Positions 16,157-25,132 of a DNA stretch of 64,000 nucleotides are shown one piece after another. This stretch comes from CBDAUN01 sp965214615 (lineage in GTDB: Bacteria > Pseudomonadota > Gammaproteobacteria > Arenicellales > JAJDZL01), in NCBI GenBank assembly GCA_965214615.1, contig OZ243952.1:2790001-2854000 (forward strand), given 5' to 3'. Under the pieces are notes generated by a model. It did no database searches. It saw nothing but the letters and a program-made list of their open reading frames with translations, and had not been told where the DNA came from. Both the position numbers and the translations under genes were made by a program. The first letter of the stretch is position 1. Each line of letters begins with the position of its first letter.

Positions 16157-16666
16157 TCAAGCCTGCTGTTTCGAAAACAATCCGACACGAAGGTCCTGGC
16201 CCGAGTAGATTCGAACACCGTCGGCTTCGACTTCGCCATTGGAGACACCGACCACCAGCCTGCGCGATATCACGCGCCGAATATTCAGCCGGTACACCAG
16301 CTTTTCCGTATCCGGGGTGATTTGTCCGGTAAATTTTACCTCACCCGAACCGAGCGCACGTCCCTGGCCTGGGTGTCCGAGCCAGCCCAGATAGAATCCG
16401 ACCAACTGCCACAGCGCATCAAGCCCGAGGCATCCGGGCATGACCGGGTCATTCTGGAAGTGGCACTCAAAGAACCAAAGATCCGGCCTTATATCCAGCT
16501 CCGCCACCACGAGACCCTTGTCGAAGTCGCCGCCGGTAGAAGATATTTGCGTAATCCGGTCGAACATCAGCATCGGCGGCAGCGGCAGCTGCGCGTTGCC
16601 CTTGCCGAACAGCTCCCCTCGGCCGCATGCCAGGAGTTCGTCGTAATCGAAAGTCGAATTCATCAT
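16157..16666 (-). CDS. fabA: 3-hydroxydecanoyl-ACP dehydratase/isomerase
   Basis: Dehydrates beta-hydroxyacyl-ACP and isomerises trans-2- to cis-3-decenoyl-ACP, starting the anaerobic route to unsaturated fatty acids. Two adjacent ATGs (16666 and 16663) open a 168-169 residue protein, close to the 172 of E. coli. The active-site histidine lies in FFECHFQNDPVMPGC and the aspartate in LGLDALWQL; GSGEVKFTGQI is the conserved hydrophobic tunnel strand. Neighbour fabB follows, the standard pair. Upstream, a LutC-like gene ends 16 bases before the start, suggesting that one transcript covers all four genes. Confidence 0.96.
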   Translation of the reverse strand: MMNSTFDYDELLACGRGELFGKGNAQLPLPPMLMFDRITQISSTGGDFDKGLVVAELDIRPDLWFFECHFQNDPVMPGCLGLDALWQLVGFYLGWLGHPGQGRALGSGEVKFTGQITPDTEKLVYRLNIRRVISRRLVVGVSNGEVEADGVRIYSGQDLRVGLFSKQQA

Positions 16667-16682
16667 TGGTCTTAGGGCAATT

Positions 16683-17363
16683 CTAGCGTACGCTGTCGAC
16701 GATGATCGCATGTACGCGCCGAGGGCCGTGGGCGCCGTACTGAATGGTCTGTTCCACGTCTGCAGTCTTTGACGGCCCTGTAATCATATGGATGCCGCGG
16801 GACCGGCGGATGACCGATTCGGTCAAAAGAGCGAATGCATCTTCAAGGTGCCGTACGACCTGGCCGACATCGAATATCGCGATGTGGTTTTCCGGAAGGA
16901 ACAAATGCGTCGAAGACACCTTGGGCGAACTGACGATGAAGATTGTTCCGGTTTCAGCAATTGCGCAATCGGCTCCAGTGACTGACACCGCATCGGACTT
17001 TTGAGCCTTGCGATGGCAGATTTGCCAGTTCTGCGGCCAATCGAACCGCTCAAGATAGTCCGATTTGCTCATAAGTATTTCCGGCGGCAGGCCATGTTCT
17101 GCCAGGAAAATCTGCACTGCGCCGGGCACCTGCTCATAGGATTGGACGACATGGGTCGTTCCACGCACTGCTTCATGCTTTTCGATGAATTGTTCAACCA
17201 AGATGCCGTCAACGACCGGCCGGGGCCCATGAAACGCAGCCACGCGGGCGTACTCCGCGTCAATCTCGGCCTTGCTGGCAGGCGCATCCTTTTCGAGCGC
17301 ACTGCGCAGATCATCCAGAATTCTGGTTCGTATTCGGTCGGCGGCTTCCACAATCAATCCCAT
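16683..17363 (-). CDS. LUD-domain protein, LutC/YkgG family
   Basis: 226 residues. The C-terminal half has the LutC hallmarks: GADCAIAETGTIFIVSS around residues 130-146 and the ending GPSKTADVEQTIQYGAHGP with ARRVHAIIVD-like strand. In Bacillus, LutC works with LutA and LutB in L-lactate oxidation; here neither partner is present in the window. Instead the gene is the first of an apparent operon with fabA, fabB and ctaA, 16 bases ahead of fabA. Its job here may differ from lactate use. Start ATG 17363 fits the family length. Confidence 0.85.
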   Translation of the reverse strand: MGLIVEAADRIRTRILDDLRSALEKDAPASKAEIDAEYARVAAFHGPRPVVDGILVEQFIEKHEAVRGTTHVVQSYEQVPGAVQIFLAEHGLPPEILMSKSDYLERFDWPQNWQICHRKAQKSDAVSVTGADCAIAETGTIFIVSSPKVSSTHLFLPENHIAIFDVGQVVRHLEDAFALLTESVIRRSRGIHMITGPSKTADVEQTIQYGAHGPRRVHAIIVDSVR

Positions 17364-17720
17364 TGCAACTTGGATCTGGCGATTCTACCGGAACAAGCAC
17401 CATTATAGCGTTTGGGTTTGTCGCATCATCCTGTGTTGCAGCATCGGCAATTCTCATTTTCAGGTGGTTGCCATTTTTTCTGCATTCGGAAAGCGAGATA
17501 AAAGAACTGTGATAGCTGCATCAAAGTCGCGGGTACCGGAACCGCGCAGATCTATGGTCTCGGCAATCATGCATAGATGTTCATCCCAGTGTCGAACTGC
17601 CAATGCCGGATGCAGGGACATTTTTTACAACTCTGATCGACAGGCATGAAACTATATCGCAATATGCTACACTCCCAGCAAGTCTTCAGACTTTGAAATC
17701 GAAAACAGAGGACATGCCCG
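17364..17720. other. Intergenic region between divergent lutC-like and AAA ATPase genes
   Basis: About 360 bases. Holds a possible extended -10 element TGCTACACT at 17665-17673, about 50 bases before the ATPase start, though no matching -35 is seen at normal spacing, and GAGGA (17708-17712) as ribosome site. Nothing else recognised. Confidence 0.4.
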
Positions 17721-19124
17721 ATGGAAAAACTCAGCAAGCCCGAACTTGTCCGCCGTCTCAAGCGCTTTATTGGCGATAAGGACAAGAATAGTCCGCCGTA
17801 TTTCGCAGGCCGAAAAAAGGTGCTGTCGGATATCGAGGATGCGTGCGAGCTGAGCTGGAAGATGCACCGCGCAAAGGGCGCCGGGCAGCCCAAGGCGGCG
17901 ACCCGGGTGATCTACGGCGCCCCCGGTGCCGGCAAGACCTCGACGCTGAACTATCTCAGAGACTGCTGGAAGGGCGAATCCGAATCGTATGCCACGCCGG
18001 ATGAAAACGCAGCTGTGCGTTGTCAGCCTGCGCCCTTTGTGCATCTGCTGGAAGACGACTCTGCGCTGGATGATCCAAAGACATTTTGCAAGGAACTGGC
18101 GAACGTGCTTGCGCCGGGTGTCGGCGACGCCCTGTTTGATACTTTCAGCAGGACAGAACGGGCGGGTGGAAGTATAGATTTCGTCATTGCAGAAGCCAAA
18201 GGCGAAGCCGAGACGACGAGGCATTCGCCGGCTCCAGCTGCCGCGCTTGCAACAGTATTGAAGGTGTTGCCGCCTGAGCAGTGGAGCGGTCCTTTGGTGA
18301 TCGCGGTTGACGAGACGCAGAATCTTGCGCAAAGGCGCGACTGCTTTGCAGGCAAGTTGTTTCGGGAGTTGCATGCGAATCGGCACAATGCGCCGATTAC
18401 CCTGGTGCTGGGCGGTCTGTCCGATTCGATAAAGCGGGCCGGCGAGCTTGGTTTGACGCGTCTTTCGAAGGGCTGCGTACATTCGCTGGACCGGTTCGAC
18501 GCCGAAGAGGTTGCAGAACTGAAACAGGGGTTCTGCGCGAAATTTGAACTGGACATCGGTTCGCGCGAAGCCGAGTTTGATGCGATGCTCGCAGCCTGCG
18601 ACGGCTGGCCGGCGCACCTGACCAATGGTCTGCATGCCTTTTGCCAGGTGTTTCTGGAGTGTGACTGCGACATTTCCCGGGTCGACTTTGCCGAGGTCGA
18701 GCGAATCAGCATGACAGAACGGCATAAATACTACCAATACCGCCTGAGCACGGCGATGAAAAGGTCGGGTTTCGTTCTTGCAGATGTGATGCGCCAATTG
18801 GACGGAAGCCAGGAGCCGGGCGATGTGGAGGATATCATTGAATTGCGTGCGATGGCGGGCGAGCATTTCAGGCGCACGAAGGACCGGCTGCATGACGGAA
18901 TGACGGCATGGCAGTTCTATGAGGATTTGACGCATCATGGAGCATTGCAAGAGCGCGATGACGGCACGGTGGAATGCCCGATACCGAGTTTCAGGCGGTT
19001 CATACTTGATAAATATTCAAAGCCGGCGGTCGAGCCAATGGAGCCTGATGCGCCTGATGCCGATGAGAGCGACCGCCGCGAGCGCAGGCTGCCGCCGCCA
19101 CATCCGGCCAGGGCTGTGCATTAG
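17721..19124 (+). CDS. Orphan AAA-type ATP-binding protein
   Basis: 467 residues with a single P-loop ATPase core. Walker A is GAPGAGKT (residues 66-73) and Walker B is LVIAVDE (192-198), followed by TQNL; an ITLVLGGLSDS strand near 226 would be the sensor region, matching the general pattern of the AAA/ORC-like bacterial ATPases that end in a winged helix. The C-terminal third (from about 330) looks helical and could be that winged-helix domain; the last 25 residues are acidic, then proline- and arginine-rich. Ribosome site GAGGA precedes ATG 17721. It stands alone, divergent from the lutC-like gene. No partner nuclease, transposase or toxin is adjacent. Function unknown; mobile or defence role is possible but unproven. 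Confidence 0.75.
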   Translation: MEKLSKPELVRRLKRFIGDKDKNSPPYFAGRKKVLSDIEDACELSWKMHRAKGAGQPKAATRVIYGAPGAGKTSTLNYLRDCWKGESESYATPDENAAVRCQPAPFVHLLEDDSALDDPKTFCKELANVLAPGVGDALFDTFSRTERAGGSIDFVIAEAKGEAETTRHSPAPAAALATVLKVLPPEQWSGPLVIAVDETQNLAQRRDCFAGKLFRELHANRHNAPITLVLGGLSDSIKRAGELGLTRLSKGCVHSLDRFDAEEVAELKQGFCAKFELDIGSREAEFDAMLAACDGWPAHLTNGLHAFCQVFLECDCDISRVDFAEVERISMTERHKYYQYRLSTAMKRSGFVLADVMRQLDGSQEPGDVEDIIELRAMAGEHFRRTKDRLHDGMTAWQFYEDLTHHGALQERDDGTVECPIPSFRRFILDKYSKPAVEPMEPDAPDADESDRRERRLPPPHPARAVH

Positions 19125-19816
19125 AATTCCTGTACTGGCGCCTCAGCCCGAGTTCGTCCATGGGCGCATAGCCTGACCGCGTCAGTGATTCATGCCGTTC
19201 GTTGAGCGTCGCGGCCGCAACAGCCCGCACTCAGTAACACTGCGCCGCCGCCGCAGCGTTTTGGTCGCTCTTCATTCCTTGCCGCTGCGGAAGCCGACAC
19301 GGTCTGGCGATCGTGCCGAGCAACTCTTCTCAGCTGTCCAGCACTCGGAAATAAGGTCAAGAAAATCGAAATCGCACGCTCCGCGAATGACGGCTTCGGA
19401 TCTGCTGCCGCGGCCGGCATGCCGAATCGCGCCCCGTCCAGAACACGAACGCGATCAGATGAACCGTCGCAGGTTCCATGTAAGCGCGTCACATCAAGAA
19501 CCTGGAATCTTGCAAGAAGTAAATTCAATAGATTGGCGACTTACGAGAATCTATGGCTCAAAATCGATAATTTAGACACTTCGATTCGAATCGCTGGAGA
19601 AGCATCGCTAGACGCGAGAATCGAGTTCGGTTCAGCCGATAAAAGACACAGTTGCGGATTCCTCAATTGAAATGAAGCGCGATTAGAAATTACTATACAA
19701 TGTTCGCAACAGGCGAAATGCGCACGGATTCTTTGCGGTATTTACGCAGCAAAAGAATCCGAATCATTTTGCAAAAAATAACTGCTTACTAAAATTATTT
19801 AGGAGGTATCCCAAAT
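19125..19816. other. Intergenic leader of the first TRAP operon
   Basis: About 690 bases. The last 130 bases hold an AT-rich tract (TATACAAT at 19694-19701), a stem-loop at 19725-19761 and a perfect AGGAGG ribosome site at 19801-19806. The first 500 bases contain no recognisable gene on either strand. Confidence 0.45.
19725..19761 (+). promoter_or_regulatory. Inverted repeat in the 5' leader of the TRAP binding-protein gene
   Basis: CGGATTCTTT (19725-19734) is the exact reverse complement of AAAGAATCCG (19752-19761), with a smaller inner pairing TGCG/CGCA. It lies 55 bases before the start codon, downstream of the TATACAAT tract. It could act as an operator for a repressor such as a GntR- or IclR-type protein, or as an RNA leader hairpin. 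Confidence 0.5.
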
Positions 19817-20908
19817 ATGAAACGTCGTGAACTATTGAAAGGCGGCGCCGTAGCGGCCGCAGCGGCTGGCGCATCAACCTTGGCAGCGCCCGCAATTGCT
19901 CAAGACCGAGTTGAAATCGTCATGGTTTCCACCTGGCCTCGAGATTTCCCCGGCCTCGGCACCGGAGCGCAACGATTCGCACAACGTCTCTCCGACATCA
20001 GCGATGGGCGTTTTCAGGTCGAATATTTCGCTTCAGGCGAGCGCGTCGGCGCATTTGACTCTTTTGACGAGGTTGCCTCCGGCAACGCCCAGATCTACCA
20101 TGCGGCGGATTACTACTGGAAAGGCAAGCATCCGGCTTGGGCCTATTTCACCGCTGTTCCCTTCGGTCTCACCTATATTGAAATGAACGCCTGGATCCGA
20201 TTCGGCGGCGGTCAGGAGCTATGGGACGAACTGGCCGGCGAATCCGGCCTGAAGAATCTGATGTGCGGAAATACCGGGTCGCAGATGGGCGGCTGGTTCC
20301 GCAAGGAGATGGAGTCGGCCGACGATTTCAAGGGGCTCAAGATGCGCATACCCGGTCTCGGAGGCGATGTGCTTGCGAAACTCGGAGCATCACCCGTATC
20401 ACTTCCGGGCAGCCAGATCTACGAGAATCTGATTTCCGGCGCGATCGACGCAACCGAGTGGGTCGGTCCATGGAATGATGCTGCGATGAAGTTCTACGAA
20501 GCGGCCAAGTACTACTACTATCCCGGCATGCACGAGCCAGGTCCCATGCTTGCAGCCGGCATTAACAAGGACTTCTGGGAAAGCCTGTCCGCTGCCGACC
20601 AAGTGATGGTCGAAGCCGCGGCTTCCATGGAGAACGATGTCATGATGGCTGAGTTTAACGCCAACAACGGCGCTTCGCTCACCAAGTTGATTGATGAGCA
20701 AGGCGTGCAGTTGAGAAAGTTCAACGACGACATCTACGACTCCTTCGGGGAAGCCGCAGAAGAAGTATTCGCTGAAACGGTGGAGCACAGCGACCTTGCG
20801 CGCCGTGTTCACGAGAGCTTCGTCAGAGCTCGCGCCGACATTGGCGGATGGCTGAAGATTGCGGATTCCGAATATCTGGCACAGCGCAACCGCGTAACGG
20901 GAGTCTAA
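19817..20908 (+). CDS. TRAP transporter substrate-binding protein, TakP/DctP type
   Basis: Periplasmic binding protein, 363 residues. A twin-arginine signal MKRRELLKGGAVAAA ends in APAIAQ. The mature part closely follows the pattern of TakP, the 2-oxo-acid binder of Rhodobacter: GNTGSQMGGWFRKE with the substrate-gripping Arg, GLKMRIPGLGGDVLAKLG, and GAIDATEWVGPWND. 2-oxo acids or similar monocarboxylates are thus likely ligands (inference). AGGAGG at 19801-19806 gives a very strong ribosome site. A terminator-like hairpin lies 60 bases after its stop, before the membrane subunits, which would favour surplus binding protein over permease. Confidence 0.92.
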   Translation: MKRRELLKGGAVAAAAAGASTLAAPAIAQDRVEIVMVSTWPRDFPGLGTGAQRFAQRLSDISDGRFQVEYFASGERVGAFDSFDEVASGNAQIYHAADYYWKGKHPAWAYFTAVPFGLTYIEMNAWIRFGGGQELWDELAGESGLKNLMCGNTGSQMGGWFRKEMESADDFKGLKMRIPGLGGDVLAKLGASPVSLPGSQIYENLISGAIDATEWVGPWNDAAMKFYEAAKYYYYPGMHEPGPMLAAGINKDFWESLSAADQVMVEAAASMENDVMMAEFNANNGASLTKLIDEQGVQLRKFNDDIYDSFGEAAEEVFAETVEHSDLARRVHESFVRARADIGGWLKIADSEYLAQRNRVTGV

Positions 20909-20967
20909 TCCGAAATCTGCCGAAGTCTATCTTAGCTGAAGCAGAAGCCAAAATGACTTCATTGAGT

Positions 20968-20998
20968 GAAAAACGGAGCCGCATGGCTCCGTTTTTCA
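20968..20998 (+). terminator. Terminator-like hairpin between TRAP binding protein and permease genes
   Basis: AAAACGGAGCC (20970-20980), loop GCAT, GGCTCCGTTTT (20985-20995), then TCATT. A GC stem flanked by A and T runs is the layout of a bidirectional rho-independent terminator. As dctQ and dctM follow on the same strand, it is probably an attenuator allowing partial read-through. Confidence 0.75.
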
Positions 20999-21062
20999 TT
21001 TGTCTGATGCCGCAACTTCAATGACGAGCTTCGGCGCACGCGACTAGTGGCGAGATAGCGTC

Positions 21063-22115
21063 GTGATCCAACTGCTCGAAGCTGCCGCCCGCTATCCTCG
21101 AACGATTCGGGGTCTGGGCGCAATTTTCGTCCTTACAGTGCTATTGTTCCTTCTGGATATTTTTTTTGTATTCTGGACTCCCTGGCCGGGCATTCGCGCC
21201 TTTCTCACCCATATAGGCCTATTATCAGCAGCGTCAAATTTCAAGGCGCTTGACGGATTCGCACTGACCACCGGCGCAATTCAACTCGCCGCTTATCTGG
21301 CTGTCACGCTGCTGGCATTGCTGTGGATAGCTCGGACACCCTCCAGAACCATGCAAAGAGATGCTGCCGCATATACCGCTTTGGCAGCGTACTTCGCCCG
21401 GGTCGCTTTCTGGTCCGTACTGCTGGTCGGCATCGCCGACAGCTTTATTTCATTTCTCAGAGTCGAGGGCTTTCTGCCTGCGCTCGTCGGCGACCACTTT
21501 TCGACACAGCTGGGCCGATCGATTTTCCGCGGCAACTGGGTCCACTATCCGCTCATCGGCATTGCCGCGATCATTTCGATTTTTGTCAGATCTCTCGGCT
21601 TCATCTGGCTGTCGCTGATGATCGTCGCTGCAGAATTTACCATCGTCATTTCCAGATTCGTCTTTTCCTACGAGCAGGCGTATCAGGGGGATGTCGTGCG
21701 GTTCTGGTACGCCGGACTGTTTCTGTTCGCGAGTGCCTACACCCTGATGCAGGACGGCCATGTGCGTGTGGACGTGCTGTATGCGAATTTTTCCGAACGG
21801 GGCAAGGCTGTCACCAACGCAGTCGGGTCGGTTGTGCTTGGACTGCCGCTTTGCTGGACGATATTGATTCTAGGCACAAGCAGCCGCGGCAGCATCATAG
21901 TCAGCCCGATGCTCAGCTACGAGATTTCCCAAAGCGGATTCGGCATGTACACCAAGTATCTGATGGCGGCATATCTGCTTGTATTTGCCGTCACTATGGC
22001 GATTCAATTTGCCAGTCTGTTTCTTTCGAGCATGGCGCGTTTTATCGATAGCCCGGAAGAGTCCGGCTCTACGGACGCAATTGCCAATGCAGCCGGCCAG
22101 CACGCGGAGACCTGA
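21063..22115 (+). CDS. TRAP transporter small permease (DctQ), enlarged
   Basis: Membrane subunit paired with DctM, 350 residues from GTG 21063, about twice the usual DctQ size of 160-200. The C-terminal half (from about residue 205) contains the ordinary DctQ core, including FWYAGLFLFASAYTLMQDGHVRVDVLY, the conserved aspartate-rich HVRVDVLY segment of the family. The N-terminal half adds about four extra hydrophobic helices before it. Similar long DctQ proteins are known to accompany TakP-type binding proteins. It stops three bases before dctM. Confidence 0.88.
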   Translation: MIQLLEAAARYPRTIRGLGAIFVLTVLLFLLDIFFVFWTPWPGIRAFLTHIGLLSAASNFKALDGFALTTGAIQLAAYLAVTLLALLWIARTPSRTMQRDAAAYTALAAYFARVAFWSVLLVGIADSFISFLRVEGFLPALVGDHFSTQLGRSIFRGNWVHYPLIGIAAIISIFVRSLGFIWLSLMIVAAEFTIVISRFVFSYEQAYQGDVVRFWYAGLFLFASAYTLMQDGHVRVDVLYANFSERGKAVTNAVGSVVLGLPLCWTILILGTSSRGSIIVSPMLSYEISQSGFGMYTKYLMAAYLLVFAVTMAIQFASLFLSSMARFIDSPEESGSTDAIANAAGQHAET

Positions 22116-22118
22116 TCT

Positions 22119-24782
22119 GTGGAACTTGTCTTCCTATGCATTCTGATCCTGGTTATGGTCATTGCCCTGAGTTCGGGGTTTCCGGTTGCGTTTGCGCTTC
22201 CTGGATCAGCCATTATCAGCGTCGCGCTGGCCGCCGCCACGGGGTACATTTTTACCGGCGACCCGTCGTCGTACTTCGCGCAGGACGGGCCCACGCAATG
22301 GCTCACTGCGGGAATCACAAACTTTCGAAGCCTCTACTGGGAGGTCGAGCGCGACACGCTGATTGCCATCCCGCTTTTTGTTTTCATGGGGATTATGCTG
22401 GAGCGTTCTCGCGTTGCCGAAGACTTGCTGGTATCCATGGCGCAGCTATTCGGTCCCATACCTGGCGGTCTTGGCATTTCGGTTGTTTTCGTCGGCGCCC
22501 TGCTCGCAGCTACGACAGGAATTCTAGGCGCCACAGTGATCGCCATGGGACTGATTTCGCTGCCGGCCATGCTGCGAAACAATTATTCAAGGCCTTTGGC
22601 CACAGGCACAATCTGCGCATCCGGCACCCTCGGGCAGATCATACCGCCCTCAATTGTGCTGATCATACTCGCGGACCAGCTCGCCAATGCCGCCGACCAG
22701 GCGAGCACGATTCGAAAGGCCGAGTACAAGGAGTTGACCGGGGAGTTCTCACTGCCGGCAGAACTCGATATCGTATCGGCCAGCGCAGGCGACATGTTCA
22801 TGGGAGCTTTGATTCCCGGCCTGATTCTGGTAGGACTGTACATGCTGTACATTCTCATCACAGCGATCATCAAGCCCAAAACAGCGCCGCCAGTCCCGTA
22901 CGACGGCAAATATGACCGTAATTTTGTCATTTCAGTCGCGCTCTCCCTAGTACCCCCGCTGGCGCTGATCTTTGCGGTTCTAGGATCCATCATTCTCGGC
23001 ATCGCAACAGTCAATCAGGCAGGAGCCATTGGCGCTGTCGGAGCGATCATCATGGCCGGCTACCGTCTGAAACAAGGCGAGCGTCACCAGTTCACGCCGA
23101 CTCTTCTGGCTATCGGATCCATCGCTTCAATCATTGTCCTTCTCGGGTTCTTTGACATCAACATCAAGAGCGTATCCAACCGGTCGGAACTGATTGTCGT
23201 GCTGATAGCCGCAGTTGCCGTGCTGGTACTGATTGCATCGGTCGTTTGGAGCATCTGGCGGACTCTGAAAGTCAACAACACCTTGATCAGTGTCATGGTG
23301 GATACAGCGAAAACCACTTCGATGGTCTTCATCATCCTGATCGGAGCAGCGATGCTTACCTCGGCGTTTCGCGCATTCGGGGGCGAGGAGTTGGTGCGGC
23401 ATTTTCTGACCGGCCTTCCAGGCGGCTTCTGGACTCAGTTTCTGGTCGTAATGATCGTCATTTTCCTGCTCGGCTTTTTCCTCGACTTTATTGAGATTGC
23501 GGTTGTCGTGGTGCCGATCGTTGCGCCAATTCTGCTTTCTGATCCGTCAGCGAACATAACCGCAGTGTGGCTGGGCGTCATGGTGGGTCTGAACATCCAA
23601 ACCTCATTCCTGACTCCGCCGTTCGGCTTTGCCTTGTTCTACTTACGCGGTGTTGCTCCGCCGTCTGTCAAAACCACGCACATCTACAAAGGCGCAGTGG
23701 CGTTTATCTCGCTTCAGCTGCTCGGGCTGGCAATCGCCGGGTATTTTCCAAGCCTGGTCAACTACATGCCGAACCGGACACATTTGACTGCGGATACCGC
23801 CCCGCCGCCGGTTAATCCGAAGTTGCAGTACTGCATAGAGCAGGACATGTTTCCTTTCTATGTCGACAACAGGCAGTCGCTGTCGCTTGCGATCGACGAT
23901 GCACGCAACTTGAATTTTTCCATCCTTCCGGATCATCTTGCACAAGAAATGGAACAAGGCATAGAATTGGCCGGCTCAGTGTTTGACAATGTTCATGCAG
24001 CCGAAGTCGCGGCGGCGGCGCTGAATGAATTTTCTGAAGATTTTCGGCCGGTGCATCAGCAGTATCGCCGGGAAGAGCGGGCACTTGGCAGACTCGAGAG
24101 TGAGTTGGAGGACAAGCGCAAGCAATTCCGCAGACTTGAAAGGAGCGATTCTGCTCCAACAGCCGAATTGACTTTGCTTGATGCTGAAATCGAGGGGCTA
24201 GAGCAGCAGATTTCTGTGATGAAAGAGGAAGTCTCCGACACCTGGGCTCCACAGTACGAACAATATTCAGAACTCGCAAAGGCTGACAAGATCGCGCGCG
24301 TCAAGTATCGCCGAAGCGCCGATGAGGCATATGCCCCGCTCGCCGAACTGATCGCTTTGCTGCACGACACGGAATCGCTAGCGGACGCAAGCTCGATTCT
24401 AGACGGCATCGAAAGCATTATCCGCAATGAATCCCCTGATATCGCGATGGATCTGATCAAGGAGCGCGAAGGTGCGCTTTCGGAGATAGAGGGAGTCAGC
24501 CACATCAAATCCGCCCTGTCCAAGGCACGGCGCGCCCTGAAAGGCGACGACCCCGATTACGAAAAGTCCTTGGCGCAACTGTCGACAGCGAACGATTTGT
24601 ACGTTGATGAGGTGAGGTGGCGACGTGAAGCCAGTTCAGCATTGCTGCCGCAGCTTGTTGAATATGACAGAGCCATTCGCCACAACATCGGCCTGCGCCA
24701 GCAGTCCCGACTGCCCGTATCCGTAGCAAAATCAGTAGCGGCCTGCCTATCCCACCATACGGATGTCTCGCTAAGCTTCTAG
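22119..24782 (+). CDS. TRAP transporter large permease (DctM) with soluble C-terminal extension
   Basis: Elevator-type transport subunit of a sodium-driven TRAP carrier, 887 residues from GTG 22119; ordinary DctM proteins have about 430. Residues 1-550 are the DctM membrane part: SGFPVAFALPG at the start, LIAIPLFVFMG near 81, ATTGILGATVIAMG near 131, GTLGQIIPPSIVLII near 169, and LNIQTSFLTPPFGFALFYLRGVAPP near 491. Inside it are two extra pieces, a hydrophilic loop about 190-225 and additional helices about 325-378. From about 551 to 887 a hydrophilic tail follows, rich in Glu, Arg and Leu heptads (about 620-700) that look like coiled coil. The tail is in frame and of normal codon appearance, so not a frameshift product. 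Confidence 0.88.
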   Translation: MELVFLCILILVMVIALSSGFPVAFALPGSAIISVALAAATGYIFTGDPSSYFAQDGPTQWLTAGITNFRSLYWEVERDTLIAIPLFVFMGIMLERSRVAEDLLVSMAQLFGPIPGGLGISVVFVGALLAATTGILGATVIAMGLISLPAMLRNNYSRPLATGTICASGTLGQIIPPSIVLIILADQLANAADQASTIRKAEYKELTGEFSLPAELDIVSASAGDMFMGALIPGLILVGLYMLYILITAIIKPKTAPPVPYDGKYDRNFVISVALSLVPPLALIFAVLGSIILGIATVNQAGAIGAVGAIIMAGYRLKQGERHQFTPTLLAIGSIASIIVLLGFFDINIKSVSNRSELIVVLIAAVAVLVLIASVVWSIWRTLKVNNTLISVMVDTAKTTSMVFIILIGAAMLTSAFRAFGGEELVRHFLTGLPGGFWTQFLVVMIVIFLLGFFLDFIEIAVVVVPIVAPILLSDPSANITAVWLGVMVGLNIQTSFLTPPFGFALFYLRGVAPPSVKTTHIYKGAVAFISLQLLGLAIAGYFPSLVNYMPNRTHLTADTAPPPVNPKLQYCIEQDMFPFYVDNRQSLSLAIDDARNLNFSILPDHLAQEMEQGIELAGSVFDNVHAAEVAAAALNEFSEDFRPVHQQYRREERALGRLESELEDKRKQFRRLERSDSAPTAELTLLDAEIEGLEQQISVMKEEVSDTWAPQYEQYSELAKADKIARVKYRRSADEAYAPLAELIALLHDTESLADASSILDGIESIIRNESPDIAMDLIKEREGALSEIEGVSHIKSALSKARRALKGDDPDYEKSLAQLSTANDLYVDEVRWRREASSALLPQLVEYDRAIRHNIGLRQQSRLPVSVAKSVAACLSHHTDVSLSF

Positions 24783-25132
24783 AAAGCACGATTCGACCCG
24801 GTTCGGCAAGCGAGATTTGCGGCTACCGCTGATATTTTTACTTGAAGTGCATCGTACCAATCGGCATGCGGCGGACTCACGCACTTAGACGCATCAGCAC
24901 TGAACAGAATATTCTTATAAATCATACTCTTGTCAGCAAACGCCTTCGCCCAGAAATTCGGATAGCCATTGCTGATTTTATTTCCAGCGAATCATTTATA
25001 ATCGCTTCTTCAGTCTTTTCACTGAATCGAGCCAATGTCGCTGAGTTGTTTCGGAATTGATTTAGTTCGGTCCCGGAGCGTATTTTTGTGGACGGTTCAG
25101 TTGCCTTAACCAACTATACGGAGTATGAAGAC
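24783..25132. other. Promoter-bearing interval before the second TRAP operon
   Basis: About 350 AT-leaning bases. A perfect TATAAT at 24997-25002 is the best -10 box; the -35 region at 18-base spacing (TGATTT, 24973-24978) is weak. GGAG at 25120-25123 serves the next gene. No gene is recognised in the gap. Confidence 0.45.
24997..25002 (+). promoter_or_regulatory. Candidate -10 box for the second TRAP operon
   Basis: TATAAT, exact consensus, 130 bases before the binding-protein start. The upstream -35 match is poor, so the assignment rests on the -10 box and position. Confidence 0.4.

Noticed and set aside
17667..18950. Minus-strand frame of 427 codons opposite the AAA ATPase
   Set aside because: Arginine- and alanine-rich shadow translation; the plus strand has both Walker motifs.
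11673..20941. 14-base repeat TCTTAGCTGAAGCA at about 11.67 and 20.93 kb
   Set aside because: A shared 14-mer is expected by chance in 64 kb; no further similarity around it.
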